Source: Bradyrhizobium sp. YR681 (lineage in GTDB: Bacteria > Pseudomonadota > Alphaproteobacteria > Rhizobiales > Xanthobacteraceae). Taken from it: a DNA stretch of 36,218 nucleotides. This document shows positions 24,002 through 31,452 of the stretch, one piece after another. The notes under the pieces are model-generated. The model did not search any database, was not told the DNA's origin, and saw only the letters and a program-made list of their open reading frames with translations. How positions within the stretch are numbered: position 1 is the stretch's first letter; each line of letters begins with the position of its first letter. The translations under genes were made by a program, and so were the position numbers. Location: contig NZ_AKIY01000221.1 in assembly GCF_000282615.1 (NCBI RefSeq), positions 1 to 36,218 on the forward strand, given 5' to 3'.

Positions 24002-24786
24002 TTGCCTTTGAACTGCGCGGGACGCTTCTCCAGGAACGCGCCGACGCCTTCACGGAAATCATCGGTGTCGCCGGCGCGCAGCTGGCACTGGAATTCCAGA
24101 TTGAGCTGGTCCTCGAAGGAATTTTCCGGGCTGTCCCAGTAGAGCTTGCGGATCAGCGACAACGCCACCGTCGGGCCGCTGGCAAGATCGCGCGCGAGCT
24201 TCATCGCCTCCTCCATCAGCACACCGTCGTCATGGACGCGGTTGACGAGGCCCCATTCCAGCGCCTTTTCGGCCGGCAGCCGTTCGCCCATCAGCGACAA
24301 TTCGATCGAGCGTGCCCGGCCGACGAGGCGCGGCAGCAGCCAGGTCGAGCCGCAATCCGGCACCAGCCCGATGCGGCGGAAGGCCTGAAGAAAATAGGAG
24401 GACCGCGCGCAAAGGATCATGTCGCCGAGCAGCGCGAAGCTCATGCCGGCACCGGCGGCGGGGCCGTTGACTGCAGTCACGATCGGGCAGTGCAGGTTGC
24501 GGATGCGGCGCAGGAAGGGATGAAAGCCGGTCTCCAGCGTCAGGCCGGCCTTGGTCTTCTTCGATGAGTTGTTGCGGCCCTGGAGATTGGCGCCGGTGCA
24601 GAACGCCCGCCCCGCGCCGGTCAACACGACACAGCGGACCTCGCCCTTCTTCTCCTCGATCGCGTCGAGCGCCTCCGACAAACCGCCCAGCATGTCCACG
24701 GAAACCGCGTTCATCACCTCCTGATGGTCGAGCTTGAGGATCGCGACCGAGCCATCGAAATCGAGCGTGACGTGTTTGAACTGCAT
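23998..24786 (-). CDS. PaaG-like crotonase (enoyl-CoA isomerase type)
   Basis: Predicted 262 aa crotonase. Seen: GRAFCTGANLQG (59-70) and PAAGAGMSFALLGDM (109-123). Both hydratase Glu positions are changed (Ser116 and Phe136), while FRRIGLVPDCGSTWLLPRLVG carries Asp144. This is the pattern of PaaG, where a single Asp serves isomerisation of 1,2-epoxyphenylacetyl-CoA or delta3 enoyl-CoA. I therefore call an isomerase rather than a hydratase. No other paa gene is in the window, so phenylacetate use is not implied. ATG 24786 begins the family N-terminus (MQFKHVTLDF). It is the first gene of the operon with the phosphotransferase (4-base overlap) and DUF6285, so its job may be moving a double bond in the same substrate. 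Confidence 0.9.
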   Translation of the reverse strand: MQFKHVTLDFDGSVAILKLDHQEVMNAVSVDMLGGLSEALDAIEEKKGEVRCVVLTGAGRAFCTGANLQGRNNSSKKTKAGLTLETGFHPFLRRIRNLHCPIVTAVNGPAAGAGMSFALLGDMILCARSSYFLQAFRRIGLVPDCGSTWLLPRLVGRARSIELSLMGERLPAEKALEWGLVNRVHDDGVLMEEAMKLARDLASGPTVALSLIRKLYWDSPENSFEDQLNLEFQCQLRAGDTDDFREGVGAFLEKRPAQFKGK

Positions 24787-24964
24787 GGTTTCCTCGTCGT
24801 TTGGTCCCGGCGATGTTTCGCAGACCGGAATTGGTTTTGCCGCGGCGCATATTTGATTTTTGGCGCGGGCTTGTCCATGGTGGCAAAAGCATACCCCACC
24901 GTCATATCGCATGATCTTGCGCGCACCGGCTGACGCATGTCGTGCCAAGAACAGGAAACGCGCC

Positions 24965-25744
24965 ATGAACCTTTTCGACCTCTCCGGCCGCGTCGCCGTG
25001 ATCACCGGCGGCAACGGCGGTATCGGGCTCGGCATCGCGCAGGCGCTCGCCGGCCAAGGCTGCAACGTCTCGATCTGGGGCCGCAATGCTGACAAGAACA
25101 AGGCTGCTGCCGCGAGCCTGGCAAGCCTCTCCGGCAAGGCCGAGGCCCGCGTCTGCGACGTCACCGATCCGGCTTCCGTCAACGCCGCGATGAAGGCGAC
25201 GCTCGATACGTTCGGCAGGGTCGACGGCTGCTTCGCCAATGCCGGCATCGGCGGCGGCGGACGGCGCTCCTTCATCGAGCGCACCGAGGAGGAATGGCGC
25301 ACGATGTTCGCGACCAATCTCGACGGCGTGTTCCACGCCTTCCAGGCGGCCGCAAAACACATGACCGAGCGCGCCAATGGCGGCGATCCCTTCGGCCGGC
25401 TGGTTGCGACCTCGAGCCTCGCCTCGATCTTCGGCACCGCGCGCAACGAGCACTACGCGGCAACCAAGGCCGCCATCAACGCGCTGGTGCGCGCGCTCGG
25501 CGTCGAGCTGGCGCGCCACGGCGTCACCGCGAACGCGATCCTGCCGGGCTGGATCAGGAGCGACATGACGGCGGGCATCATGGGCAACGAGAAATTCGTC
25601 GCCAACGTGATGCCGCGCATTCCACAGCGCCGCTTCGGCGAGGCCAGCGATTTCGGCGGCATCGCCGTGTACCTGATGAGCAAGGCGTCGTCGTACCACA
25701 CGGCCGATACGTTCGTGATCGACGGCGGCTATACGGCGTTTTGA
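24965..25744 (+). CDS. SDR family oxidoreductase (FabG/3-hydroxyacyl dehydrogenase-like)
   Basis: Predicted 259 aa classical SDR. Seen: TGGNGGIG (14-21), ANAGIGGGG (91-99), serine pair in TSSLASIFG (149-157), YAATK with Tyr164 and Lys168, and the C-terminal IDGGYTAF. The substrate is not readable. It is divergent from the PaaG-like/phosphotransferase operon, and an SDR (LvaD) belongs to the P. putida lva operon, so oxidation of a 3-hydroxyacyl-CoA product is a reasonable guess. ATG 24965 follows AGGAAACGCGCC; an upstream in-frame start at 24860 looks non-coding. It is followed by a family C repeat and a VOC gene. Confidence 0.88.
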   Translation: MNLFDLSGRVAVITGGNGGIGLGIAQALAGQGCNVSIWGRNADKNKAAAASLASLSGKAEARVCDVTDPASVNAAMKATLDTFGRVDGCFANAGIGGGGRRSFIERTEEEWRTMFATNLDGVFHAFQAAAKHMTERANGGDPFGRLVATSSLASIFGTARNEHYAATKAAINALVRALGVELARHGVTANAILPGWIRSDMTAGIMGNEKFVANVMPRIPQRRFGEASDFGGIAVYLMSKASSYHTADTFVIDGGYTAF

Positions 25745-25756
25745 TCTTTTGGGTTC

Positions 25757-25841
25757 GTAGCCCGGATGGAGCGAAGCGTAATCCGGGACCGACGTAGCGT
25801 GAGGCAAGACCCCGGATTTCGCTGCGCTCCATCCGGGCTAC
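25757..25841. repeat. Palindromic repeat, family C, copy 3
   Basis: GTAGCCCGGATGGAGCGAAGCGTAATCCGGG pairs with CCCGGATTTCGCTGCGCTCCATCCGGGCTAC. It lies between the SDR and VOC genes in the same direction. Confidence 0.92.
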
Positions 25842-25865
25842 AAATCACAACGAGGGGCAAGGCAA

Positions 25866-26246
25866 ATGTTCTCGCACATCATGATCGGCACCAACGACCT
25901 CGACAAGGCCAAGGCCTTTTACGACAACCTGCTCAACACGCTCGAGGTGCGCCCGGCCAAGGTTGATGGCCATCGGATCTTCTACTTCACCAAGACCGGC
26001 GTGTTCTCGGTGACCAAGCCGATCAACGGCGAGCCGGCGACCTGCGCCAACGGCGGCACCATCGGCTTTGCCGCCAACTCGCCCGAGCAGGTCGACAAAT
26101 GGCATGCCGCCGGCATCGCCGCCGGCGGAACGCCGATCGAAAATCCGCCCGGCATCCGCGAGGGCGCGGGGAACAAGCTCTATCTCGCTTATCTGCGCGA
26201 CCTCGACGGCAACAAGATCTGCGCGATGCACCGGATGCCGAACTAG
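25866..26246 (+). CDS. VOC superfamily protein (glyoxalase/dioxygenase-like)
   Basis: Predicted 126 aa single-module VOC protein: HIMIGTNDLDKAKAFYDNLL at the N-terminus with a likely metal-ligand His4, and YLAYLRDLDGNKICAMHR at the C-terminus. Family members include glyoxalase I, methylmalonyl-CoA epimerase and extradiol dioxygenases; this short form is usually glyoxalase/bleomycin-resistance-like, and no reaction can be assigned. A GAGGGGCAAGGC lies upstream of the ATG. It lies between an SDR and an acyl-CoA dehydrogenase on the plus strand. Confidence 0.88.
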   Translation: MFSHIMIGTNDLDKAKAFYDNLLNTLEVRPAKVDGHRIFYFTKTGVFSVTKPINGEPATCANGGTIGFAANSPEQVDKWHAAGIAAGGTPIENPPGIREGAGNKLYLAYLRDLDGNKICAMHRMPN

Positions 26247-26263
26247 GCTAGCCACAGCCACCC

Positions 26264-26364
26264 CTGTCATTCCCCGCGAAAGCGGGGAATCCAGTACGCC
26301 GCGGCTTCTCTGTGAATCATTGGCGTCACGGAGTACTGGATCGCCCGGTCAAGCCGGCGATGAC
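26264..26364. repeat. Palindromic repeat, family E (CTGTCATTCCCCGCGAAAGCGG type)
   Basis: CTGTCATTCCCCGCGAAAGCGGGGAATCCAGTAC faces GTACTGGATCGCCCGGTCAAGCCGGCGATGACA. The inner arms CCAGTAC/GTACTGG and outer TGTCAT/ATGACA pair. The remaining space to the next gene at 26540 shows no gene; it should hold the promoter of the acyl-CoA dehydrogenase. Confidence 0.85.
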
Positions 26365-26539
26365 AACGGTGAGTGCGGCCCGCGCCTGCCTTCTCGCGCC
26401 CCGTTCAAACAACATTTCAAACGCCCTCGCCATATTCCATCGCGTGGCATGGGTCGCCTGAAAAAATGCGCGCTCGCGCTTTCGCCGCGCTGCGACTATT
26501 CTCCGGCCCAACGCGATCTCAGTGACCCCGGGAGGAACA

Positions 26540-27817
26540 ATGACAAAACACGCCTACATACCCCGCACCACCAACTATACCCTCAACCCCGGCGACGAGC
26601 TCAACGACCTGCGCATGTCGGACCAGGTCCGGCCGCTCTATGATCACGTCAGGAAGTTCATCCGCGAGACCGTCGAGCCGATGTCGATCGAGTTCGCCAA
26701 GGCCGGCGAAGGCAAGCAGGATCGCTGGAGCTTCACGCCGAAGCAGCTCGAGGTGCTCGAGGTCGCCAAGAACAAGGCCAAGAAGGAAGGCCTCTGGAAC
26801 TTCTTCCTGCCCGATGACGAGACCGGCCAGGGCCTGAAGAATCTCGACTACGCCTATATCGCCTCCGAGCTCGGCAAGAGCCCGCTGGCCTCCGAGACCA
26901 TGAACTGCTCGGCGCCCGACACCGGCAACATGGAGGTGCTGGAGCGCGTCGGCACCAAGGAGCAGAAGGAGAAGTGGCTGAAGCCGCTGATGAACGGCGA
27001 GATCCGTTCGGCCTATGTCATGACCGAGCCGAACGTCGCCTCCTCCGACGCCAAGAACATCTCGACCACCGCAAAGCTCGTCGGCGACGAATGGGTGATC
27101 AACGGCGAGAAGTACTACATCTCCGGCGTCGGCGATCCCCGCTGCAAGATCCTGATCGTGATGGTGAAGACCAATCCGGACGCGGCGCCGAGCAAGCAGC
27201 AGTCGCAGATCCTGGTGCCGCGCGACACGCCCGGCGTCGAGGTGCTCGGCCCCATGTACGTGTTCGGTCAGGACCACGCCCCGCGCGGCCACATGCACAT
27301 GCGCTTCAACAATGTGCGCGTGCCGAAGGAGAACATGCTGCTCGGCGAAGGCCGCGGCTTCGAGATCTCGCAGCTTCGCCTCGGCCCCGGCCGCATCCAT
27401 CACTGCATGCGCACCATCGGCAAGGCCGAGAAGGCGCTCGACCTGATGGTGCAGCGTGGCCTCACCCGCGAAGCCTTCGGCAAGAAGATCGCCCATCTCG
27501 GCGGCAACATGCAGATCATCGCGCAGGCGCGCTGCGAGATCGAGGCGATGCGGCTGATGGTGCTGAAGGCCGCCAAGGCGATGGACGTGCTCGGCAACAA
27601 GGAGGCCCGCGTCTGGGTCTCCATGGTCAAGGCCATGGTGCCCGAGCGCGCCTGCAAGATCATCGACCAGTCGATCCAGATGCACGGCGCCACCGGCATC
27701 TCGCACTGGACGCCGCTCGCCGAGATGTACCAGGACGTCCGCCATCTGCGCTTTGCGGATGGTCCGGACGAGGTGCACTGGATGGTGGTGGGACGGCACG
27801 AGCTGAGCATGGCGTGA
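26540..27817 (+). CDS. ACAD10/11-type acyl-CoA dehydrogenase (LvaC-like candidate)
   Basis: Predicted 425 aa FAD protein of the acyl-CoA dehydrogenase fold. Seen: YVMTEPNVASSDAKNISTTA, WVINGEKYYISGVGDPRCKI, FNNVRVPKENMLLGEGRGFE, RGLTREAFGKKI, and the C-terminal RHLRFADGPDEVHW (401-414). ADGPDEVH is typical of ACAD10/11 and bacterial kin; it puts Asp407 where medium-chain enzymes have the base Glu of YEGT. In P. putida LvaC of this type acts after LvaA/LvaB to turn 4-phospho-acyl-CoA into 3-hydroxyacyl-CoA via an enoyl-CoA. With a LvaA-like kinase 2.5 kb away, I infer this role, but ordinary dehydrogenation is not excluded. A strong GGGAGGAAC precedes ATG 26540. Confidence 0.9.
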   Translation: MTKHAYIPRTTNYTLNPGDELNDLRMSDQVRPLYDHVRKFIRETVEPMSIEFAKAGEGKQDRWSFTPKQLEVLEVAKNKAKKEGLWNFFLPDDETGQGLKNLDYAYIASELGKSPLASETMNCSAPDTGNMEVLERVGTKEQKEKWLKPLMNGEIRSAYVMTEPNVASSDAKNISTTAKLVGDEWVINGEKYYISGVGDPRCKILIVMVKTNPDAAPSKQQSQILVPRDTPGVEVLGPMYVFGQDHAPRGHMHMRFNNVRVPKENMLLGEGRGFEISQLRLGPGRIHHCMRTIGKAEKALDLMVQRGLTREAFGKKIAHLGGNMQIIAQARCEIEAMRLMVLKAAKAMDVLGNKEARVWVSMVKAMVPERACKIIDQSIQMHGATGISHWTPLAEMYQDVRHLRFADGPDEVHWMVVGRHELSMA

Positions 27818-27830
27818 ACCAAGAGATGCC

Positions 27831-27922
27831 GTAGGGTGGGCAAAGGCGCGCTCTTCGCGCGCCGTGCCCACCATCACGGCTGCACAAGAAGTGGTGGGCA
27901 CGCTTCGCTTTGCCCACCCTAC
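27831..27922. repeat. Palindromic repeat, family F (GTAGGGTGGGCAAAG type), copy 1
   Basis: GTAGGGTGGGCAAAGGCGCG pairs with CGCTTCGCTTTGCCCACCCTAC, with inner arms CGTGCCCACCA and TGGTGGGCACG. It lies 13 bases after the dehydrogenase stop. Confidence 0.92.
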
Positions 27923-27948
27923 GAGACTTTCCCTGCAACGGAGCCACC

Positions 27949-28566
27949 ATGGAATACGCCGCCAGCGACCTGACGCCACGCGAGCGCTACAAGGTGCTGA
28001 CGTCCTTCATCCTGCCGCGGCCGATCGCGTGGGTGACATCGGTCGGTCCATCAGGCGTGGTCAACGCCGCGCCATTCAGCTTCTTCAATGCCTTCTGCGA
28101 GGATCCGCCGCTGTGCATGTTCGCGGCGAACCGCAAGCCGAATGGCCAGGACAAGGACACCTTCCTCAACATCCAGCGCACCGGCGAGTTCGTGGTCAAC
28201 ATTGCCGACGAGCCGTTGGCGAAAGCCATGCATGAGAGCAGCGGCGACTTTCCGCCAGAGATCGGCGAGCCCGACTATCTCGGTTTGAAGCTCGCCCCTT
28301 CAAGCAAGATCGCGGTGCCCAGGCTCGCCGACACGCCCTGGGCGATGGAGTGCAAGCTCTGGAAGCTGATCGACGTCAACGACGATCGCCGGCTGATCAT
28401 GGGCGAAGGCATCCACTTCCACATCCGCGACGAGCTCTGGGACGACAAGGCGATGCGGGTGCACATGGACCGCTATCACCCGATCGGCCGCATGTTCGCC
28501 GACCGCTACTGCCGCACGGATGACCGCATGGTGTTTCCGGCGGCGGAGGGGGTGAAGGAGCCGTAG
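27949..28566 (+). CDS. Flavin reductase-like FMN-binding split-barrel protein
   Basis: Predicted 205 aa protein of the flavin reductase domain family. Seen: LPRPIAWVTSVGPSGVVNAAPFSFFNAF-type core (positions about 22-50), DTFLNIQRTGEFVVNI and the family-typical acidic/aromatic C-terminal half. Members bind FMN and supply reduced flavin to monooxygenases or act on their own substrates. The two-component partner is not adjacent; the BVMO at 31453 carries its own FAD and would not need it. ATG 27949 is preferred because GGAGCC precedes it. The gene is bracketed on both sides by family F repeats in near-identical form. Confidence 0.88.
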   Translation: MEYAASDLTPRERYKVLTSFILPRPIAWVTSVGPSGVVNAAPFSFFNAFCEDPPLCMFAANRKPNGQDKDTFLNIQRTGEFVVNIADEPLAKAMHESSGDFPPEIGEPDYLGLKLAPSSKIAVPRLADTPWAMECKLWKLIDVNDDRRLIMGEGIHFHIRDELWDDKAMRVHMDRYHPIGRMFADRYCRTDDRMVFPAAEGVKEP

Positions 28567-28578
28567 GGCGAGTTGGCC

Positions 28579-28667
28579 GTAGGGTGGGCAAAGGCGCGAA
28601 GCGCCGTGCCCACCATCTCGCTCTGTTGCAAAAAGTGCGTGGGCACGCTTCGCTTTGCCCACCCTAC
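28579..28667. repeat. Palindromic repeat, family F, copy 2
   Basis: GTAGGGTGGGCAAAGGCGCGAAGCG pairs with CGCTTCGCTTTGCCCACCCTAC, with inner CGTGCCCACCA. It lies between the convergent flavin reductase and GST genes. Confidence 0.93.
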
Positions 28668-28679
28668 GATACCTGCGAG

Positions 28680-29561
28680 TTACGCAGTCTTCGCGGCCTC
28701 GACCTTGTCCTGCGTCTTGGTCTCGAAATCGGACGCCTCGTGGCGCTCGTGGAGCTGGCTGGCGGGATCGCCGGAGACGCGGTTGACCATGCGGCCGCGT
28801 TTCACGGCCGGGCGCTGGGCGATCTGGTCGGTCCAGCGCTGTACGTTCTTGTAGTCCTGCACCGACAGGAATTCGCCGGCGCCGTAGACCAACCCCTTGG
28901 CGAGCGCGCCGTACCACGGCCACACCGCGATGTCGGCAATGGTGTAGTCCTTGCCCGCGAGATATTCGTTATCCGCGAGGCGCCGGTCGAGCACGTCGAG
29001 CTGACGCTTGGTCTCCATCGCAAAGCGATCGATGGCGTATTCGATCTTGGTCGGCGCGTAGGCGTAGAAGTGACCGAAGCCGCCGCCGAGATAGGGCGCG
29101 CTGCCCATCTGCCAGAACAGCCAGGACATCGCCTCGGTGCGGGCCTTGATGTCTTTCGGCAGGAAGGCGCCGAACTTCTCGGCGAGGTAGAACAGGATCG
29201 AGCCGGATTCGAACACCCGGATCGGCTCCGGGCCCGAGCGGTCCATCAGCGCCGGAATTTTCGAGTTCGGGTTGATGTCGACAAAACCGCTGCCGAACTG
29301 GTCGCCGTTGCCAATCTTGATCAGCCAGGCGTCGTATTCCGCGCCCTTGTGGCCGAGCGCCAGCAGCTCCTCCAGCATCACCGTGACCTTCACCCCGTTC
29401 GGCGTCGCCAGCGAGTAGAGCTGGAGGGGATGCTTGCCGACCGGCAGCTCCTTGTCGTGGGTGGGGCCGGCGATCGGGCGATTGATGCTGGCGAACTGAC
29501 CGCCATTCTCCTTGTTCCAGGTCCAGACTTTGGGCGGCACGTAGGCGGGGGCGTCGGTCAT
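28680..29561 (-). CDS. yghU: YghU-type glutathione S-transferase (disulfide-bond oxidoreductase)
   Basis: Predicted 293 aa GST. It has a thioredoxin-fold N-terminal domain preceded by the YghU-style extension (YVPPKVWTWNKENGGQFASI, residues 7-26), the glutathione site LATPNGVKVTVMLEE (51-65; Thr53, Asn55), DINPNSKIPAL, and an alpha-helical C-terminal domain (YLAGKDYTIADIAVWPW). YghU and YfcG bind two glutathiones and reduce disulfide bonds of small molecules. ATG 29561 starts the family N-terminus; the longer frame to 29621 is not family-like. It stands alone, ending against a family F repeat. Confidence 0.92.
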   Translation of the reverse strand: MTDAPAYVPPKVWTWNKENGGQFASINRPIAGPTHDKELPVGKHPLQLYSLATPNGVKVTVMLEELLALGHKGAEYDAWLIKIGNGDQFGSGFVDINPNSKIPALMDRSGPEPIRVFESGSILFYLAEKFGAFLPKDIKARTEAMSWLFWQMGSAPYLGGGFGHFYAYAPTKIEYAIDRFAMETKRQLDVLDRRLADNEYLAGKDYTIADIAVWPWYGALAKGLVYGAGEFLSVQDYKNVQRWTDQIAQRPAVKRGRMVNRVSGDPASQLHERHEASDFETKTQDKVEAAKTA

Positions 29562-29662
29562 GCGGGGGCTCCGGCGGAAAGATGCGCCTGCATTAATTAG
29601 CCCGCGAATGGCCGATGACAAGCCCTGCCGGCCCTGCGTCCGGCGCGGGCCTCAAGGCCGCG

Positions 29663-31339
29663 TCATGCAGCCTTGACCTTGCCGAGGAAGTCCTGGACCA
29701 GGGAGCGCATCTGGTCGGCCTCATGCGACAGCGAGGTGGCCGCCGACAGCATCTCCTGCGCGGCGCCGCCGCCGGAGCGCGCCGACTGGCTCACCCCCTC
29801 GATGTTCTGGGTCACCGTGCCGGTGCCGGCGGAGGCCTGCTCGGCGCTGCGGGCGATGGCCTGGGTCGCCGCGCCCTGCTCTTCTACGGCCGAGGCGACC
29901 GTGGTGGAGATCTGGCTGATCTCCTGGATGGTGCTGCCGATCGCGGTGATCGCGTCGACCGCCTGCGCGGTCGCCTGCTGCACCGAAGCGATCTGCTGGC
30001 CGATCTCGTCGGTCGCCCGCGAGGTCTGGGCCGCCAGGCTCTTGACCTCGTTGGCGACGACGGCAAAGCCCCGGCCGGCATCGCCGGCCCGCGCGGCCTC
30101 GATGGTCGCGTTCAGCGCGAGCAGATTGGTCTGGCTGGCGATCTGGTTGATCAGGTCGATGACCTCGCCGATGCGGCGCGCCGCCTGCTGGAGACCGCCG
30201 ACGATGTCGTTGGTGCGGTTGGCCTGGTCCACCGCCTTGTGGCTCACCTGCGAGGCGAGCGCGACCTGCCGGGAAATCTCGTGGATCGAGGAGGTCAGCT
30301 CCTCGGCGGCGGAGGCGACCGTCTGCACGTTGGCCGAGGCCTGCTGCGCGGCCGCAGCCACCGTCATGGCCTGCTCGCCGGTCTGGCCGACCGTGGACGA
30401 CAAGCCGCCGGCCGTCGCCTGCATGCGGCTCGCCGCATCGGCGACGCCGCCAATGGCGGAGCTTGCCGCCGCGTCGAAGTCCTGCGCCAGCCCCATGATG
30501 TAGGCGGCATGCCGCTCCTTGGCCTGCCGCTCCTCCTCCTGGCGCGCGCGCATCTGATCGGCGGCGATCATGCCCTCCTTGAAGACGAGCACCGCGCGGG
30601 CCATGGCGCCGACCTCGTCGCGCCGCGCCGTCGCCGGCACTTCGGTCGTGGTGTCGTTCTGGGCGAGCCGGCCCATCGCCTTGTCGAGCGCCAGCAGCGG
30701 CTTGCCGATGGCCGAACGCAGCACGAAACCGGCCGCGGCCGCGAGGGCCATCGTGACCAACAGCACGACGACGATCACGGTGCGCGCGTTGTCGTAGGTC
30801 CATTCCGCCGTGGCCACCGAACGGCCGGCGCCGTCGGTGTTGACCTTCACGAGCTTGTCGGCGTCCTCGAGCAGTTCGCGAAACTGGTTTCTGCCGGCGA
30901 AGAAGCTTTCGCGGGCGCCTTCGGGATTGCTGGCCAGCATGTCCAGCGCCTTGTCCGTCTCCAGGAAGGCGGCGTAGTGCCCGCTGAGCCGCTTGAGCGC
31001 GGCCCGCTCTTCCGGCGAGGTCACGAAAGCCTCGTAGGATCTGAGGCTGTCGGTCACGGCCTGCTCGATCTTGCGCAGGGTCTGGCGGATCTCGTCGCGA
31101 TCGCCGTCCTTGGCCATCAGCACCGACAGCTGGTTGGTCCGGATGCGGGCGATCTGGTATTGCAGGCCCCTCGCCTTGTCGACGCTGGGGAGCCAGTTGC
31201 CGGACAGCTCACGCGCGGCACCATTCAGGTCGGACAGGGATTTCAGGGCGAAGCCGCCGAGCACCACGACCAGCAGCACGACTGCCGAAAATGTGAGCAG
31301 CAGCTTGCGCCCAACAGACATGTTGTTGAACCAAACCAT
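29663..31339 (-). CDS. Methyl-accepting chemotaxis protein (four-helix-bundle sensor)
   Basis: Predicted 558 aa inner-membrane receptor. Order: TM1 (about 12-34), a periplasmic helical sensor of about 150 residues (4HB_MCP-like; [25 protein letters not shown]), TM2 (187-207), HAMP (208-260), then a long helical signalling domain with the hairpin tip [23 protein letters not shown] and [15 protein letters not shown] (about 395-440), which contacts CheA and CheW. No C-terminal CheR-tethering pentapeptide is seen. ATG 31339 is preferred because GGAGAG lies just upstream; an ATG four codons earlier (31351) is possible. The gene downstream of the BVMO on the same strand may be co-transcribed, so it could sense the BVMO substrate; this is speculative. 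No che genes are present. Confidence 0.95.
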   Translation of the reverse strand: MVWFNNMSVGRKLLLTFSAVVLLVVVLGGFALKSLSDLNGAARELSGNWLPSVDKARGLQYQIARIRTNQLSVLMAKDGDRDEIRQTLRKIEQAVTDSLRSYEAFVTSPEERAALKRLSGHYAAFLETDKALDMLASNPEGARESFFAGRNQFRELLEDADKLVKVNTDGAGRSVATAEWTYDNARTVIVVVLLVTMALAAAAGFVLRSAIGKPLLALDKAMGRLAQNDTTTEVPATARRDEVGAMARAVLVFKEGMIAADQMRARQEEERQAKERHAAYIMGLAQDFDAAASSAIGGVADAASRMQATAGGLSSTVGQTGEQAMTVAAAAQQASANVQTVASAAEELTSSIHEISRQVALASQVSHKAVDQANRTNDIVGGLQQAARRIGEVIDLINQIASQTNLLALNATIEAARAGDAGRGFAVVANEVKSLAAQTSRATDEIGQQIASVQQATAQAVDAITAIGSTIQEISQISTTVASAVEEQGAATQAIARSAEQASAGTGTVTQNIEGVSQSARSGGGAAQEMLSAATSLSHEADQMRSLVQDFLGKVKAA

Positions 31340-31452
31340 CGCACTCTCCATTCCAGATAGTCATTCCGCGCCTGCGCGCGTTCGTTGTAATGGAGGGGGC
31401 TTACCGAATAATTACATTCCGCGCGGCGGGAGCGCCGAAATGTTGCGCGGAG

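Noticed and set aside
23998..24786. Phenylacetate degradation operon, because of the PaaG-like protein
   Set aside because: No paaABCDE, paaK or paaZ gene is in the window; only the active-site pattern is shared.
26247..26539. Small gene between the VOC and dehydrogenase genes
   Set aside because: The frames there run through a palindromic repeat and have no ribosome site; only promoter sequence is expected.
14651..29561. Secondary-metabolite (polyketide) cluster, because of ligases, thiolases and SDRs
   Set aside because: There is no ketosynthase, acyl carrier protein or assembly-line domain; the set fits beta-oxidation-type catabolism.
29615..31360. Open frame of 581 codons on the plus strand opposite the chemoreceptor
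   Set aside because: The minus strand encodes a textbook receptor; this frame is a low-complexity mirror with no ribosome site or motif.
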